A DNA stretch of 64,000 nt from Rossellomorea marisflavi (GCA_003667865.1 CP033051.1:817501-881500); one strand, 5' to 3'; positions 30,568-40,660 are shown, numbered from the stretch's first letter. Numbers and translations are program-made. The notes: a model not told the origin generated them from the sequence alone.

Positions 30568-32496
30568 TCAATCAAAGTTTTTTAAGAATCGATACACCAT
30601 TAGACTATCCATCAACACTTTTAGATGTCTTGAGTATGCATGATCTGGCTGGACTCCCTCTTTTAAAGTAGAATAGGCCCTCATCAAATTATCTTTGTTT
30701 ACAAATTCCAGTAGGTTTTTGCTGCCACACATAATATCTACTTCGCTTTCAAATTGATTCCAATTTGGAATCATTCTATGAACCCAGTCAGCTCCTTGGA
30801 CACCTCTTATTTTCATATTCAACCTCACATTATCAGGTAAGTAATTCTCTGTTCCTCTCCTGATGAGTGCTCGATCTAACCCATTTTGGACATATTGATT
30901 TTCTGGTAGAGACAAACAGTATTGAATAACTCTAATATCATTAGTAGGGTCTCTTTTCCAAAGTGAGTATGGCAAAGAAAGCTTTGTGGCAAGTGTATTA
31001 CTCGCATTCCAGTGATATAATTGTGCGAAATGATGTTTACGTTGTTCATATGGATCGCTAGAATATTCTTTACCATTCTCATCTAGTCCGTACTCATTAA
31101 TCTTCTCAAATACATTCGACCTTTTAGCAAAGTCTGGATTAATTAGAAGCTCATTAGTTTTTAGTTGTCCTCTATCTACGAAAGGAAAAGCAATTCTAAA
31201 AACTGATGTCAGAACGGTTTTTCTACCAGAACCAACATTTATACTGAACTTTTTAATCTCTGATAACATTTGTATCCATTTAAGTTTTTTCAGAAGCGTA
31301 GCGTAGTATGGTAGTGCATGCCCCCATGAGATGGATAAATTACCTCTACCTCCATTTAGTAATACGCCGACATCAAGGGAATTTGCTTTTTCAAAAATAC
31401 CTTTTAACCAAAATGAGTTTACATAAAACTTATAAGGCATTTCCATAATGTCCAAAAGAGCATCCATTTCTGAATACGAACTCTGTCCTTTAAAATCTAA
31501 ATAATGATCTTTGATATTACCAACATAATTCACTGTAGATTTAATAAATGGGGTTTCATTAGCGATTATGTGATTAGCAGTGTAATCTACAAAATCATCT
31601 GGTGGGATATAACTAAATGTCTGTAACTGCTTATTCTCTAATCGAAGTTTTCGTGAAGCAAAGCTAGCAATGGATCCCGAATCCAATCCACCACTTAATT
31701 GGGCTCCGACCATTTTATGTGTCCTAGTTCTAGAATGAACAGCTTCTCGAAATACTTCTTGAAATGCTTCTATATATTCATGGTCTGATTTAAAACTAAG
31801 AGGTTCAACAGATTTTAATACACAATATCTCCTTAAGCTTATATCCCCATCCTTTATTGAAATACTATGTGCAGGAGGTAATTGCTTAATACCCTTATAG
31901 GGTGTAATAGAAGTGTCAGCCACATCTACCATTCCGGCAATTACTAAGTATTCAGCTAACCATTCCTCATTAAGCTCATTTTCTACATAAGGAAGACTTA
32001 GTAATGGTCTTATCGTTGTACAAAATGCAAATTTAGACTGCTTAATTAGATAGTAAAGTGTTCTTGAACCAGAGAAATCCCTAGCTCCAAAAAGCTTTTG
32101 ATTTTTTCCATCCCATATCATAAAAGCAAAATCACCTACTAAATAACGTGGGCAGTCTTCTTCCCATTTCCGATAAGCAAGTAATATAAGTGAACTATCA
32201 GTGATAGTTTTTCTTTTTTGTCTATCAATCTGTAACTTTTCAAATAGTTCCTCTCTATTATCAATAATGGCATCTGCAGTAATAGCCAGATCACTCTCAT
32301 TTTCATAGAAAGGTAACTGCTCATAAACGGATTCTGGAGTAATCCATTGTGCATGACATCCTAGAAAGATATGGTCTTTACTCCAGACCTGAATATCATT
32401 AGCTGGAAATCGCTCTAATTCTTTCATTATCGTTTTGTAATGATCTTTATTTACAGGTTCTTTATCCATATGTAGTAAACCAGCTATTGCACTCAT
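30568..32496 (-). CDS. Lasso cyclase C (asparagine-synthetase-like)
   Basis: This protein of about 642 residues has an N-terminal glutaminase-like domain that lacks the catalytic Cys2 (start MSAIAGLL), as in lasso cyclases, and a synthetase domain with the ATP-binding loop SGGLDSGS (about 268-275). It activates the side-chain acid at ring position 8 as AMP ester and forms the isopeptide bond with residue 1. The ATG at 32496 follows GGAGGG; the TTG at 32508 is in that site. It is the first gene of the operon C-A-K-B2-D. Confidence 0.92.
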   Translation of the reverse strand: MSAIAGLLHMDKEPVNKDHYKTIMKELERFPANDIQVWSKDHIFLGCHAQWITPESVYEQLPFYENESDLAITADAIIDNREELFEKLQIDRQKRKTITDSSLILLAYRKWEEDCPRYLVGDFAFMIWDGKNQKLFGARDFSGSRTLYYLIKQSKFAFCTTIRPLLSLPYVENELNEEWLAEYLVIAGMVDVADTSITPYKGIKQLPPAHSISIKDGDISLRRYCVLKSVEPLSFKSDHEYIEAFQEVFREAVHSRTRTHKMVGAQLSGGLDSGSIASFASRKLRLENKQLQTFSYIPPDDFVDYTANHIIANETPFIKSTVNYVGNIKDHYLDFKGQSSYSEMDALLDIMEMPYKFYVNSFWLKGIFEKANSLDVGVLLNGGRGNLSISWGHALPYYATLLKKLKWIQMLSEIKKFSINVGSGRKTVLTSVFRIAFPFVDRGQLKTNELLINPDFAKRSNVFEKINEYGLDENGKEYSSDPYEQRKHHFAQLYHWNASNTLATKLSLPYSLWKRDPTNDIRVIQYCLSLPENQYVQNGLDRALIRRGTENYLPDNVRLNMKIRGVQGADWVHRMIPNWNQFESEVDIMCGSKNLLEFVNKDNLMRAYSTLKEGVQPDHAYSRHLKVLMDSLMVYRFLKNFD

Positions 32497-32584
32497 GTAA
32501 CCCTCCAAACATTCGTATTAAAGAACAACAAACTATACCTTTCCACTATATGATTATGATCAAAATTGCAATCATCTTATTTTC

Positions 32585-32623
32585 ATTATAAATAGCTATA
32601 ATAATTTGTTCTCAAAAGAGAAC
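32585..32623 (-). promoter_or_regulatory. SinR-type operator and promoter of the lasso operon
   Basis: Perfect palindrome GTTCTCAAAAGAGAAC (32608-32623), nearly identical to the B. subtilis eps/tapA SinR site. A minus-strand -10 TATAAT is at 32585-32590, here 17 bp away, with TTGAGA (32610-32615) as possible -35. Confidence 0.65.
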
Positions 32624-32727
32624 GGAACAATTCAAAATTATCACCTTAAAGTATTAATGTCAATACTAATATTTTTGATAAGATCGTTATATTTTTAACA
32701 TTGATAGAGCAGTTAAAGTGTTAGTTA

Positions 32728-33624
32728 TTACATTTGTTTTCCATTTCTACGTATGTTTAAAACAATATATATATTTAAAATTAAACCAAATGGTAATGCT
32801 ATCAATGTTAATAGCCTTTTAGGTGTATCTATCAAGATCTTGTTGTTTTTTGTAAACAAACAACATGATACATAATGAACAGCCTGTTTAAATTTGAATA
32901 TGAATGTTGCTTGTGACAACTTCATCATTTCCATACGGTAAAATCTAAAGCCATTTGGACTTTTCTTGTATTGTTTCAATATATTCATAGAAGATCCATC
33001 CGGTAAATATTCTACACAACAAATTGACTCATTCATCAAAAGCAATTCATACTCTTGATCTAGCATAAAATATTTATAAGATAATGGGACTAGCTTCTCA
33101 CCTTTGTAAATAGGATATGGAAATTTCTTTGTTAGTTCCGTCCGGTATACTAGCTTTTTATCCCCTTTGCCCCCGTATTTGTGATAGAGATTAAATAATG
33201 TTGATGTCTTAACGTCTTGCGGTAGCTCCGTCCCAATTACTTCGCCACTGGGATTACAATCTAGACCAACTATACCCCCAACATCTTCACTTCCATGTTG
33301 TTTCCAGAATGACACGATTTTTTCAACAGCATCATCCGGCATATAGTCATCACTATCTATACAAACATTTAACTTTGTATTAATTAACGTATATGCTGTA
33401 TTGTGTGCTCCATGCATCCCTTGGTTTTCCTGGCGATGGTATTGTATTGATATTGCTTTCTCTTCCATCCAGGTTCTGACTAGCTCCTCGGTATTATCTG
33501 AGGATCCATCATCTATAATTAACCATGTAAAATCCTTATTTGTTTGACGTTTAAGGCTTTCATAACATTTATGGAGTATATACGCCCGATTATATGTTGG
33601 AGTAAATACTGTTAACATCGGCAA
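32728..33624 (-). CDS. Family 2 glycosyltransferase
   Basis: This 298-residue GT-A enzyme has TVFTPTYNRAYILHKCYESL at the N-terminus, IIDDGSSDNTEE, and the DSDDY metal/nucleotide motif near residue 92. The C-terminus has a hydrophobic segment (LLTLIALPFGLILNIYIVLN) that may hold it at the membrane. It is the last gene of the polysaccharide locus, next to the lasso island, and follows a GT4 gene by 6 bp. Confidence 0.9.
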   Translation of the reverse strand: MPMLTVFTPTYNRAYILHKCYESLKRQTNKDFTWLIIDDGSSDNTEELVRTWMEEKAISIQYHRQENQGMHGAHNTAYTLINTKLNVCIDSDDYMPDDAVEKIVSFWKQHGSEDVGGIVGLDCNPSGEVIGTELPQDVKTSTLFNLYHKYGGKGDKKLVYRTELTKKFPYPIYKGEKLVPLSYKYFMLDQEYELLLMNESICCVEYLPDGSSMNILKQYKKSPNGFRFYRMEMMKLSQATFIFKFKQAVHYVSCCLFTKNNKILIDTPKRLLTLIALPFGLILNIYIVLNIRRNGKQM

Positions 33625-33630
33625 GGGATA

Positions 33631-34740
33631 TCACCTCGATTTCGATATATAAAAATCCTGAAGCCAGCTTGCAGTATTTCTGATGTCGTATCCTCGTTCA
33701 CTTAGCTTTTCCAGCTGCATATTTTCCCGATTAATCATGGTTAATTCAAGCTTCTCTAGTGCATCTACCCATGAATCAATCGTGGCAATGCTCAAAAACT
33801 TCATCAAATCTAAACCTAAATCAACCTCTTTTGTAATTTCATTAGAAATGATGCATGGAACTCCCGCAGCCTGTGCTTCTATAAGTGTTACGGGCAAACC
33901 TTCATGTAAAGAGGGGAATACAAACACATCAAACGCTTGTAATAAGCGGTGGATATCACTTCTAACTCCTAGGAATCTAACATGTTCTTCTATATTTAAC
34001 TCTCTGACTCTCTTTTCAATATCCGATCGTAATACTCCATCTCCGCATAATAACAAAAGTGAATTCGGTCTTTTCTTAATCAATTCAGCAAAAACCTCAA
34101 TGAGAAACCGATGATTTTTCTGTTTATTAAATCGACCGACATGGCCTATTACCAGTTGATCCGTAATCCCTAATTCCTTTCTCACCATCTCTCTAATCTC
34201 AGAAGAGTAGCGGAAAGTCTCTAGTTCAATTCCATTATTTAATAGTTTTGCGTGATTCGATCTGTTTCCAAACAACCACTTCGCTGCAGCTTCAGAACAA
34301 GCAAACGTAAAATCAGAATGTGTGGGAATAAATATTCCAGAATACCATTTATACCCTTGAGCTAAAACGTTGCCTTCCCCACCAGTGTTATGACTGTGGG
34401 AAATACAAAACTTCATGCCATGTTTCTTTGCTGTTTTAACGACCAATCCACTCATCTTATTTAAATGTGAATGCACGATATCATATTGATTATTTGTGGA
34501 AAAAAATTGATTTAGTTCCTTCATATAACCAAAATGGCCAACTTCACTTATATATGGAATCCGATGAATGGTACCTCCGAGTTGTCTAATTTCTTGATCA
34601 AAAACGCCTTCTTTACACGTAAGAAAATCAAATTGAACTTTAGATCGATCAATATTTCGATATAAGTTCATAATCAGTGTCTCAGCACCACCTCTATTCA
34701 TATTGACGACTACGTGTAGGATTCTAATAGGATTACTCAT
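33631..34740 (-). CDS. Family 4 glycosyltransferase (EpsF-like)
   Basis: This 369-residue GT-B enzyme has NRGGAETLIMNLYRNID at the N-terminus, GHVGRFNKQKNH near the middle and the donor-binding motif HEGLPVTLIEAQAAG. It resembles EpsF-type transferases of Bacillus. The acceptor and sugar are unknown. It sits between the TviC-like gene and a GT2 gene in one operon. Confidence 0.9.
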   Translation of the reverse strand: MSNPIRILHVVVNMNRGGAETLIMNLYRNIDRSKVQFDFLTCKEGVFDQEIRQLGGTIHRIPYISEVGHFGYMKELNQFFSTNNQYDIVHSHLNKMSGLVVKTAKKHGMKFCISHSHNTGGEGNVLAQGYKWYSGIFIPTHSDFTFACSEAAAKWLFGNRSNHAKLLNNGIELETFRYSSEIREMVRKELGITDQLVIGHVGRFNKQKNHRFLIEVFAELIKKRPNSLLLLCGDGVLRSDIEKRVRELNIEEHVRFLGVRSDIHRLLQAFDVFVFPSLHEGLPVTLIEAQAAGVPCIISNEITKEVDLGLDLMKFLSIATIDSWVDALEKLELTMINRENMQLEKLSERGYDIRNTASWLQDFYISKSR

Positions 34741-34796
34741 TGACTACCCTCCAAAAATTGCTCTTCAAATAGCTGAGATACTAAAGTTCGTACATA

Positions 34797-35789
34797 TTAA
34801 GCAAGCTTTACTACACCTAGCTCTGACGTATACCATTCAATGACTGCTTCAATTCCTTGTTCAAAACTCCATTCTGGATCATACCCTAACATCTCTTGTG
34901 CCTTTGAGATATTCGCATTACTATGTTGAATATCTCCTTTTCGTGGTGGCCCGTATATTGGCTCTATATCTTTCCCCAATGCACCCACTAAGTGACGATA
35001 CATATCGATTAAGAACTCCCTGCCTCCAAAGGCAATATTGTAGGCTTGACCTGCTGCTTCACTACTAGCCTTGCATGCTTTTAGATTTGCTTCAATGACA
35101 TTCTCAATATACGTAAAGTCTCTACTTTGTCTGCCATCTCCATGAATCGTTGGGCGCTCATCATTCAATAATTGCATGATGAATTTTGGTATTACTGCTG
35201 CATAAGCACCATTTGGATCTTGTCTTTTTCCGAACACATTAAAATAGCGTAGACCATAGGTATCTAGACCATAAAGCTTTGTATAAAGCCTCCCATATTC
35301 TTCATCCACTTTTTTCGTAAGTGCATAAGGAGACAATATATTGCCTTCTCTACCTTCTGTTTTTGGTAGGGTAGGTTCATCCCCATATACAGAAGAGCTT
35401 GAAGCATATACAAACTTTTTCACACCATTTTGTTTCGCAGCGTCCATCATATTAAGTGTGCCTTTAATATTAATTTCTTCATATAATAGTGGCATTTCAA
35501 TACTTCTTGGAACACTTCCCCATGCCGCTTGATGAAGAACATAATCGACCCCTTCACAAGCATTCATACATGTATTTTGATCACGTATGTCTCCTAACAT
35601 AAATTCATAGTTTGGATGATTACTAAATTGGTCTACATTTTCTTGCCTACCAGTTGAAAGGTTATCTAATCCTCTGACTTGATAGCCTAAATCCAAAATG
35701 GCTTCAACTAGATTTGATCCAATAAAGCCTGCTGAACCTGTTACTAAAAATTTTGATCCTTCTGGAAACTGTAGATGCTTATACCCCAT
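34797..35789 (-). CDS. UDP-GlcNAc(A) 4-epimerase, TviC/WbpP type
   Basis: This 330-residue extended SDR enzyme has NAD loop GSAGFIGSN (about 18-26), catalytic Tyr155 and Lys159 (SPYALTKK) and the signature HQAAWGSVPRSIEMP found in the TviC/WbpP group that works on UDP-GlcNAc or UDP-GlcNAcA. With the neighbouring dehydrogenase it should give UDP-GalNAcA. Its start lies 2 bp from the end of that gene. Confidence 0.9.
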   Translation of the reverse strand: MGYKHLQFPEGSKFLVTGSAGFIGSNLVEAILDLGYQVRGLDNLSTGRQENVDQFSNHPNYEFMLGDIRDQNTCMNACEGVDYVLHQAAWGSVPRSIEMPLLYEEINIKGTLNMMDAAKQNGVKKFVYASSSSVYGDEPTLPKTEGREGNILSPYALTKKVDEEYGRLYTKLYGLDTYGLRYFNVFGKRQDPNGAYAAVIPKFIMQLLNDERPTIHGDGRQSRDFTYIENVIEANLKACKASSEAAGQAYNIAFGGREFLIDMYRHLVGALGKDIEPIYGPPRKGDIQHSNANISKAQEMLGYDPEWSFEQGIEAVIEWYTSELGVVKLA

Positions 35790-35791
35790 AT

Positions 35792-37174
35792 TTAAAGCCT
35801 CCAGTACAAGAAGCCTGCGTCTTCTGCTTCTGTTCTATTAAAGATTCCTTTAATGTCCATTAACACCTTACTTTCAACTTGGGTAGTAATTTCAGAAGCA
35901 ACTGCGATCTCGTTCAGAACTTCTGCGTTCACATACATGTGCCTTGCTGGTCGAAACATTCTCTTAACATCTTCTAATTGGATGTTCTTAAACTCTTCAT
36001 GAGGTACGGCAAAAATGACAGCATCCATATCTTTTATTTCATGTATGTCGTATGGATTAATTCGGTATTCATGCCAAAGATCGTCTTTATTTGCTAACGG
36101 ATCGACAACCTTAACCTCTACCCCGTACTCTTCTAATTCTTTGATAACATCTACAACTTTCGTATTTCTGACATCTGGGCAATTTTCTTTAAACGTCACA
36201 CCAAAGACTGCCACTTTGGAGCCATTGATTTGTTTATTTGCCTTGATCATCTTCTTAACAATACTTTCTGCCACATACTTGCCCATATCATCATTTATTT
36301 TTCTACCTGAAAGGATAATTTGCGAATAATAGCCCATCTGTTCTGCTTTATATGTAAGGTAGTACGGATCCACACCAATGCAATGTCCGCCAACAAGACC
36401 AGGAGAGAATCTTAGGAAATTCCACTTTGTCCCCGCTGCCTCAAGCACTGCTTTCGTATCAATCTCTAGTTTATTAAAAATAATCGATAGCTCATTCATA
36501 AAGGCAATATTAATATCACGTTGCGCGTTTTCAATAACCTTTGCTGCTTCAGCTACCTTTATACTTTCTGCTTTGTAAACGCCAGCTTCGACTACTAGCT
36601 CATATACCTTCGCTACAATATCAAGAGTGTCCCGATCCATTCCCGCTACAACCTTGATAATTGTTTCGAGGCGATGCTCTTTGTCTCCGGGATTGATTCT
36701 CTCAGGGGAATAGCCTACCTTAAAGTCTACACCGCACTTTAAACCAGACACCTTTTCAAGAATTGGCACACAGATTTCCTCAGTTACTCCTGGAAATACA
36801 GTCGATTCAAAGACCACTATCGAGCCTTTTGTAAGATTTCGTCCAAGCATTCTACTAGCTGACTCAATGGGCATCAAGTCAGGTGTTCGGTCTTCCTTTA
36901 CTGGCGTAGGAACTGCTACAATATGAAACTTTGCCTCTCTCAGTCTCTTTTCATCAGAGGTAAAATCAACTGTGGTCTGCTTAATAACCTCATTTCCAAC
37001 TTCCTTCGTTGGATCAACCCCACTTTGATAAAGGTCAATTTTTTCTTGATTTACATCAAAACCAATGACGTCTACTTTCTTTGCAAAGGAAACTGCTATT
37101 GGCATTCCAACATACCCTAGGCCAATCAATGAAACCTTTTCTTCCCTATTAACCAGCTTCTCGTACAAGTTCAC
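35792..37174 (-). CDS. UDP-N-acetyl-hexosamine 6-dehydrogenase, TviB/WbpO type
   Basis: This 460-residue enzyme has NAD loop GLGYVGMP (about 18-25), the conserved FESTVFPG and the catalytic Cys265 in GLVGGHCIGVDPYY. The TviB/WbpO group oxidises UDP-GlcNAc or UDP-GalNAc at C6 to the uronic acid. The GTG start at 37174 has GGGGGGAG 5-6 nt before it and overlaps the upstream glycosyltransferase by 26 bp. Confidence 0.92.
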   Translation of the reverse strand: MNLYEKLVNREEKVSLIGLGYVGMPIAVSFAKKVDVIGFDVNQEKIDLYQSGVDPTKEVGNEVIKQTTVDFTSDEKRLREAKFHIVAVPTPVKEDRTPDLMPIESASRMLGRNLTKGSIVVFESTVFPGVTEEICVPILEKVSGLKCGVDFKVGYSPERINPGDKEHRLETIIKVVAGMDRDTLDIVAKVYELVVEAGVYKAESIKVAEAAKVIENAQRDINIAFMNELSIIFNKLEIDTKAVLEAAGTKWNFLRFSPGLVGGHCIGVDPYYLTYKAEQMGYYSQIILSGRKINDDMGKYVAESIVKKMIKANKQINGSKVAVFGVTFKENCPDVRNTKVVDVIKELEEYGVEVKVVDPLANKDDLWHEYRINPYDIHEIKDMDAVIFAVPHEEFKNIQLEDVKRMFRPARHMYVNAEVLNEIAVASEITTQVESKVLMDIKGIFNRTEAEDAGFLYWRL

Positions 37175-38273
37175 TCTTTCTCCCCCCTACGTGATTGTAG
37201 ATTTCCTCTATATAAGCTTCGATGACAATTCTTCGATCATATTCGTTCTCCATCTTTGATCGACCAGCCATTCCCATAGCTTTCTTTTGGTCGTATGGTA
37301 GATTGATAAATTTAACAATGGTTTCTGTTAAACTATCAACATCTCGTACTTCAAACCCAAAACCACTCACGTTTTCATCAAAAGTTTCTTTACAGCCCGG
37401 TACTCTCGATGCCAAGACAGCCCGACCTGATGAGGCAGATTCCAAAAGTACATTTGCCGTACCTTCATGATAAGAAGGTAGGACGGTTGCGTGAGACCTT
37501 TTAATAAAAGAATGTACGTCCTCTTGTTGACCGTGATAATTAACCATTCCTAGTTCACTGCATTCTAGTAATGTTTGATGATAGTCCTCTTCACATCCAC
37601 CGACTAAATCAAATTCAGTATTCGGATACTTTTCTTTTACAATCCTAGCTGCCTGAAGGAGCTCATCTATTCCCTTTGCTTTCATCATTCGGCCAATGAA
37701 AAGAAATCTCGTTGTCCCATCATCTATTGGATATTCTTCAAATGAATGTACATGTAAGTTCACACCAGAACCTGGTATTAATCTTGTTTTACCGTTTGTG
37801 ATTTTATTTTCAGTGAAAAATTTCCTATTCGTTTCGTTCTGGAAAAATAGACAGGCAGCATTCTTTAGTCCGACTTTGTTTAGTACTAATGTGATTTTCT
37901 GAATGATTCCCTTATTCTCAATAGACGTCCCTAACCCAGTAATATTTGTGATATAAGGAGTTTTTGTTATTCTGCAGGCAAGACCTCCATATACATTGGG
38001 CTTAATTGTATAGGTTAATACAATATCTGGCTTTATTTGTTTGATTAGCTTTTTATATTGGAATAAAAGCTTGAGGTCCTTTAGTGGATTTGTTCCACGC
38101 CTCTCTAGATTTGTCTCTATATATTTACATCCTAGGCTTTGTAACCTTGGAACATATTGATCATTTGGTAAGGAAATAAACACTTCATTCCCCATATTGA
38201 TTAGTTCTTGTAGCAATTCTTTTCTAAAGTTGTATAAACCCATTCCAAAGTTTGCGAGTATGAGAATTTTCAT
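37149..38273 (-). CDS. Family 4 glycosyltransferase (EpsD/PglA-like)
   Basis: This 374-residue GT-B enzyme begins MKILILANFGMGLYNFRKEL and has IVLTYTIKPNVYGGLACR and NITGLGT, the pattern of PglA/EpsD enzymes that add GalNAc-type sugar to bacillosamine on undecaprenyl diphosphate. The donor motif is HEGTANVLLESASSG. It opens the operon GT4-TviB-TviC-GT4-GT2, downstream of two SinR-type operators. UDP-GalNAc-type donors could come from the next two genes. Confidence 0.88.
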   Translation of the reverse strand: MKILILANFGMGLYNFRKELLQELINMGNEVFISLPNDQYVPRLQSLGCKYIETNLERRGTNPLKDLKLLFQYKKLIKQIKPDIVLTYTIKPNVYGGLACRITKTPYITNITGLGTSIENKGIIQKITLVLNKVGLKNAACLFFQNETNRKFFTENKITNGKTRLIPGSGVNLHVHSFEEYPIDDGTTRFLFIGRMMKAKGIDELLQAARIVKEKYPNTEFDLVGGCEEDYHQTLLECSELGMVNYHGQQEDVHSFIKRSHATVLPSYHEGTANVLLESASSGRAVLASRVPGCKETFDENVSGFGFEVRDVDSLTETIVKFINLPYDQKKAMGMAGRSKMENEYDRRIVIEAYIEEIYNHVGGRKSELVREAG

Positions 38274-38337
38274 TTTCTTTTACACTCCTCAAAGATCTGA
38301 TTAAAAGTACTGCTCAGTTTTGAGTGTTCCAAGTGTT

Positions 38338-38353
38338 GTTCTTTAAAAAGAAC
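38338..38353 (-). promoter_or_regulatory. SinR-type operator, perfect 16-bp palindrome
   Basis: GTTCTTTAAAAAGAAC, 65 bp upstream of the EpsD-like glycosyltransferase gene. Confidence 0.7.
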
Positions 38354-38432
38354 AACTAACTCAAAAAAAAAAATAACTATAAACTAGGACTATATTCATG
38401 GAACAGGGAAATCAAACTAATTACACTTTTTT

Positions 38433-38448
38433 GTTCACTATAAAGAAC
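38433..38448 (-). promoter_or_regulatory. SinR-type operator, second site
   Basis: GTTCACTATAAAGAAC. Its centre is 95 bp from the centre of the first site, nine helical turns, which would allow looping or joint binding. The left half and core match the site at 51636-51651. Confidence 0.6.
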
Positions 38449-38755
38449 ACCTGTATATGATTATATTATTATTCTAATCGTGTGAAGTCAACACTATTCT
38501 TATATTTGTTTTCTATTAATGGACTAATGTAAATAACTTATACTATAGAAAGAAAAATATGTGTGCCTGGTTCTAAATTTAGCTTATTCAATGATTATCT
38601 GTATTTAGGATTGTATATAATTACTATAGGATTACAAATAATGGGGCTGATATGGGATGTGGAGAACTTTATTCTAACTATCCCTCGAAGGAACTCTAAT
38701 CATCTAATTGTATTCATTACTTTAAAATTGATAAAGGAAAATCGACGCTTTCCTA

Positions 38756-39463
38756 TTATTGACTAATAGGATACCTTTTGTTCAAATAAAGTTTAAGTAT
38801 CTCTATGTCAAATGCCTCATCAATATCAACATCAAATTCTTTTTCCATGATGAAACCTAATTGATTATCGTTTAGACTTGTATAAGCATTAAAATTTTTA
38901 TTAATCTTATTAATATAAATAGAGCCGTTTACTTTATAATATTTTGAAAAGTCTTGTCTCCTTACTGTACTGCTTGTTTGTAGGACATTCTGAAGCTTGC
39001 CATCATCATCAAGAGTCCTGAATAAAATAGGATGCTCTGAAACCTCAGTTACACTAACCAAACTCTCGGCATCTTCCTCTACTATCTTTTCAATTGCTTC
39101 ATCAATATGTTCAGCCAATCTTAGGGGTTGCGTTGGTTGTAAAAGCACAATATAATCGTAGGCATTCTCTTTACTAGATTCACCCAACGCATGAATCAGA
39201 ACGTCTATGGTTCTAGCAGTATCGCTGGCTAGTTCTTTTGGTCTCAAGAATGGTACTTCTGCTCCACAGTTAGCTGCTACATCTGCTATATCCTGATCAT
39301 CTGTAGAAACAATAATCCTATCAAGATATTTTGAATCTCTCGCTGTGTCTATTGTATATTGTATAAGTGGTTTATTATTTATCTTTATAATATTCTTACC
39401 AGGTATTCCTTTACTACCACTTCTAGCAGGAATAACAGCTAAAAAAGACTTTCCCTTATACAT
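38756..39463 (-). CDS. neuA: CMP-N-acetylneuraminate (sialate) cytidylyltransferase
   Basis: This protein of about 235 residues has the CTP-binding start AVIPARSGSKGIPGKNI and LLQPTQPLR, hallmarks of NeuA-type synthetases that form CMP-sialic acid. The ATG at 39463 is chosen because AGGAG lies 9 nt upstream inside neuC; the two genes overlap by 8 bp. It is the final gene of the neuB-neuC-neuA run. Confidence 0.93.
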   Translation of the reverse strand: MYKGKSFLAVIPARSGSKGIPGKNIIKINNKPLIQYTIDTARDSKYLDRIIVSTDDQDIADVAANCGAEVPFLRPKELASDTARTIDVLIHALGESSKENAYDYIVLLQPTQPLRLAEHIDEAIEKIVEEDAESLVSVTEVSEHPILFRTLDDDGKLQNVLQTSSTVRRQDFSKYYKVNGSIYINKINKNFNAYTSLNDNQLGFIMEKEFDVDIDEAFDIEILKLYLNKRYPISQ

Positions 39464-40607
39464 AAGCTTTTTCTCCTGTAATATTGAAATCAATAAAATG
39501 CTTTTGGACTTTTAGATTCCATATATCATTACTTTCTAAAATAGATAAAAATTTTTCATCACTTTTTCCATCTCCAAATTCCTGACTGAATACTCTAAAT
39601 CCATTTTGTTCATCTATTGCTTTTAAGATCTGATTTCTATCGTTATCTACGTGAAATATTCTTTTAGAGTTATTTTTGTTATATCTACCAAATTGCCTAT
39701 CTCCAATATCTATCGCCGATACCCCATAGACACCTGCTTCTCTAATTCCTGCACTAGAATTACCAATCATGAATTCACTATGCTTTAGTAAAGTCAAAAA
39801 ATATTCAAATCTCATTGAAGGGAAAACTTTAAAATTATCTCTATTATCGAACCTCTTATATTCATCTAAAATCAGATTACTGCCTTCATCATTATTCGGA
39901 AAAATGACTACATATTTTCTATTACTTTCCACTAATGCATCTACAAGTTTCTTAGCATTTTCAGCTAGCTCTTCTATTTGTGTTGTTACAGGATGGTAGA
40001 TAACAATTGAATATTCATCAAACTTTATATCATAGCGATCTTTTACCATTTCAATTGAAGGTAACTCATTCGACAGCATTACATCAATATCTGGGGATCC
40101 AATTACAAAAATACTTTGCTCAACCTCACCTAATTGGATTATTCTATTTTTAGCTTCCTCATTACTTACAAAGTGAATGTGTGATAGCTTGGTTATTGAA
40201 TGCCTGATTGACTCATCAATTGTGCCTGAAATTTCTCCACCTTCTATATGAGCTACTTTTATATTGTTAAATGCACCTACTATTGCACCCGCTAGAGCTT
40301 CAAGCCTATCACCATGTACTACAATTAAATCAGGGCGTAATTCATTAACATAATTACTTAATCCTAAAATAGTAGTACTTAATGCCACATCCATTTTTGC
40401 ATTTTGTTGCTGGTTTACAAAGTGGTATGTATTCTGAAATTCATCCTTAGCTATTTCCTTCCATGTAGATCCATACTTAGAAAGCATGTGCATTCCGGTG
40501 ATGAAGATATATAGTTCAAGTTCAGGGCTACTATCAACTTTCTTCATTAGAGATTTTATTTTCCCGTAATCTGCTCTAGTTCCAGTTAAAAACAGTATTT
40601 TTTTCAT
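39456..40607 (-). CDS. neuC: UDP-GlcNAc 2-epimerase (hydrolysing), NeuC type
   Basis: This 383-residue enzyme releases ManNAc and UDP from UDP-GlcNAc. It has FLTGTRADYGKIKSL at the start, VHGDRLEALAGA, HIEGGEISGTIDESIRHSI, and MIGNSSAGIREA. These fit NeuC/LegG and not the non-hydrolysing MnaA type, which is encoded separately at 8373-9512. Because the neighbouring synthase is of the Neu5Ac type, ManNAc is the likely product. Confidence 0.9.
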   Translation of the reverse strand: MKKILFLTGTRADYGKIKSLMKKVDSSPELELYIFITGMHMLSKYGSTWKEIAKDEFQNTYHFVNQQQNAKMDVALSTTILGLSNYVNELRPDLIVVHGDRLEALAGAIVGAFNNIKVAHIEGGEISGTIDESIRHSITKLSHIHFVSNEEAKNRIIQLGEVEQSIFVIGSPDIDVMLSNELPSIEMVKDRYDIKFDEYSIVIYHPVTTQIEELAENAKKLVDALVESNRKYVVIFPNNDEGSNLILDEYKRFDNRDNFKVFPSMRFEYFLTLLKHSEFMIGNSSAGIREAGVYGVSAIDIGDRQFGRYNKNNSKRIFHVDNDRNQILKAIDEQNGFRVFSQEFGDGKSDEKFLSILESNDIWNLKVQKHFIDFNITGEKAYV

Positions 40608-40660
40608 TTACTTCCTCCTAAACAGTTTAATTAAATTTCACTTTGATTATCCTGAAGCTA

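Larger units (their letters stand above)
38274..38755. other. Gene-free control region with two SinR-type operators
   Basis: GTTCTTTAAAAAGAAC (38338-38353) is a perfect palindrome and GTTCACTATAAAGAAC (38433-38448) a near one. TATAGT sequences on the minus strand at 38376-38381 and 38389-38394 could be -10 elements, which would place the first operator just after the start of transcription. The remainder (38470-38755) is AT-rich and shows no convincing gene on either strand. Confidence 0.6.

Noticed and set aside
23091..32727. Further RiPP precursors in the gaps 23.1-23.6, 25.1-25.4, 26.9-27.06 and 32.5-32.7 kb
   Set aside because: The minus strand of these gaps was read for short frames; only frames under about 20 codons without leader motifs were found.
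38563..38766. 67-codon plus-strand frame between the neuA and EpsD-like genes
   Set aside because: No ribosome site, no family likeness, and it overlaps the neuA end; the stretch looks intergenic.
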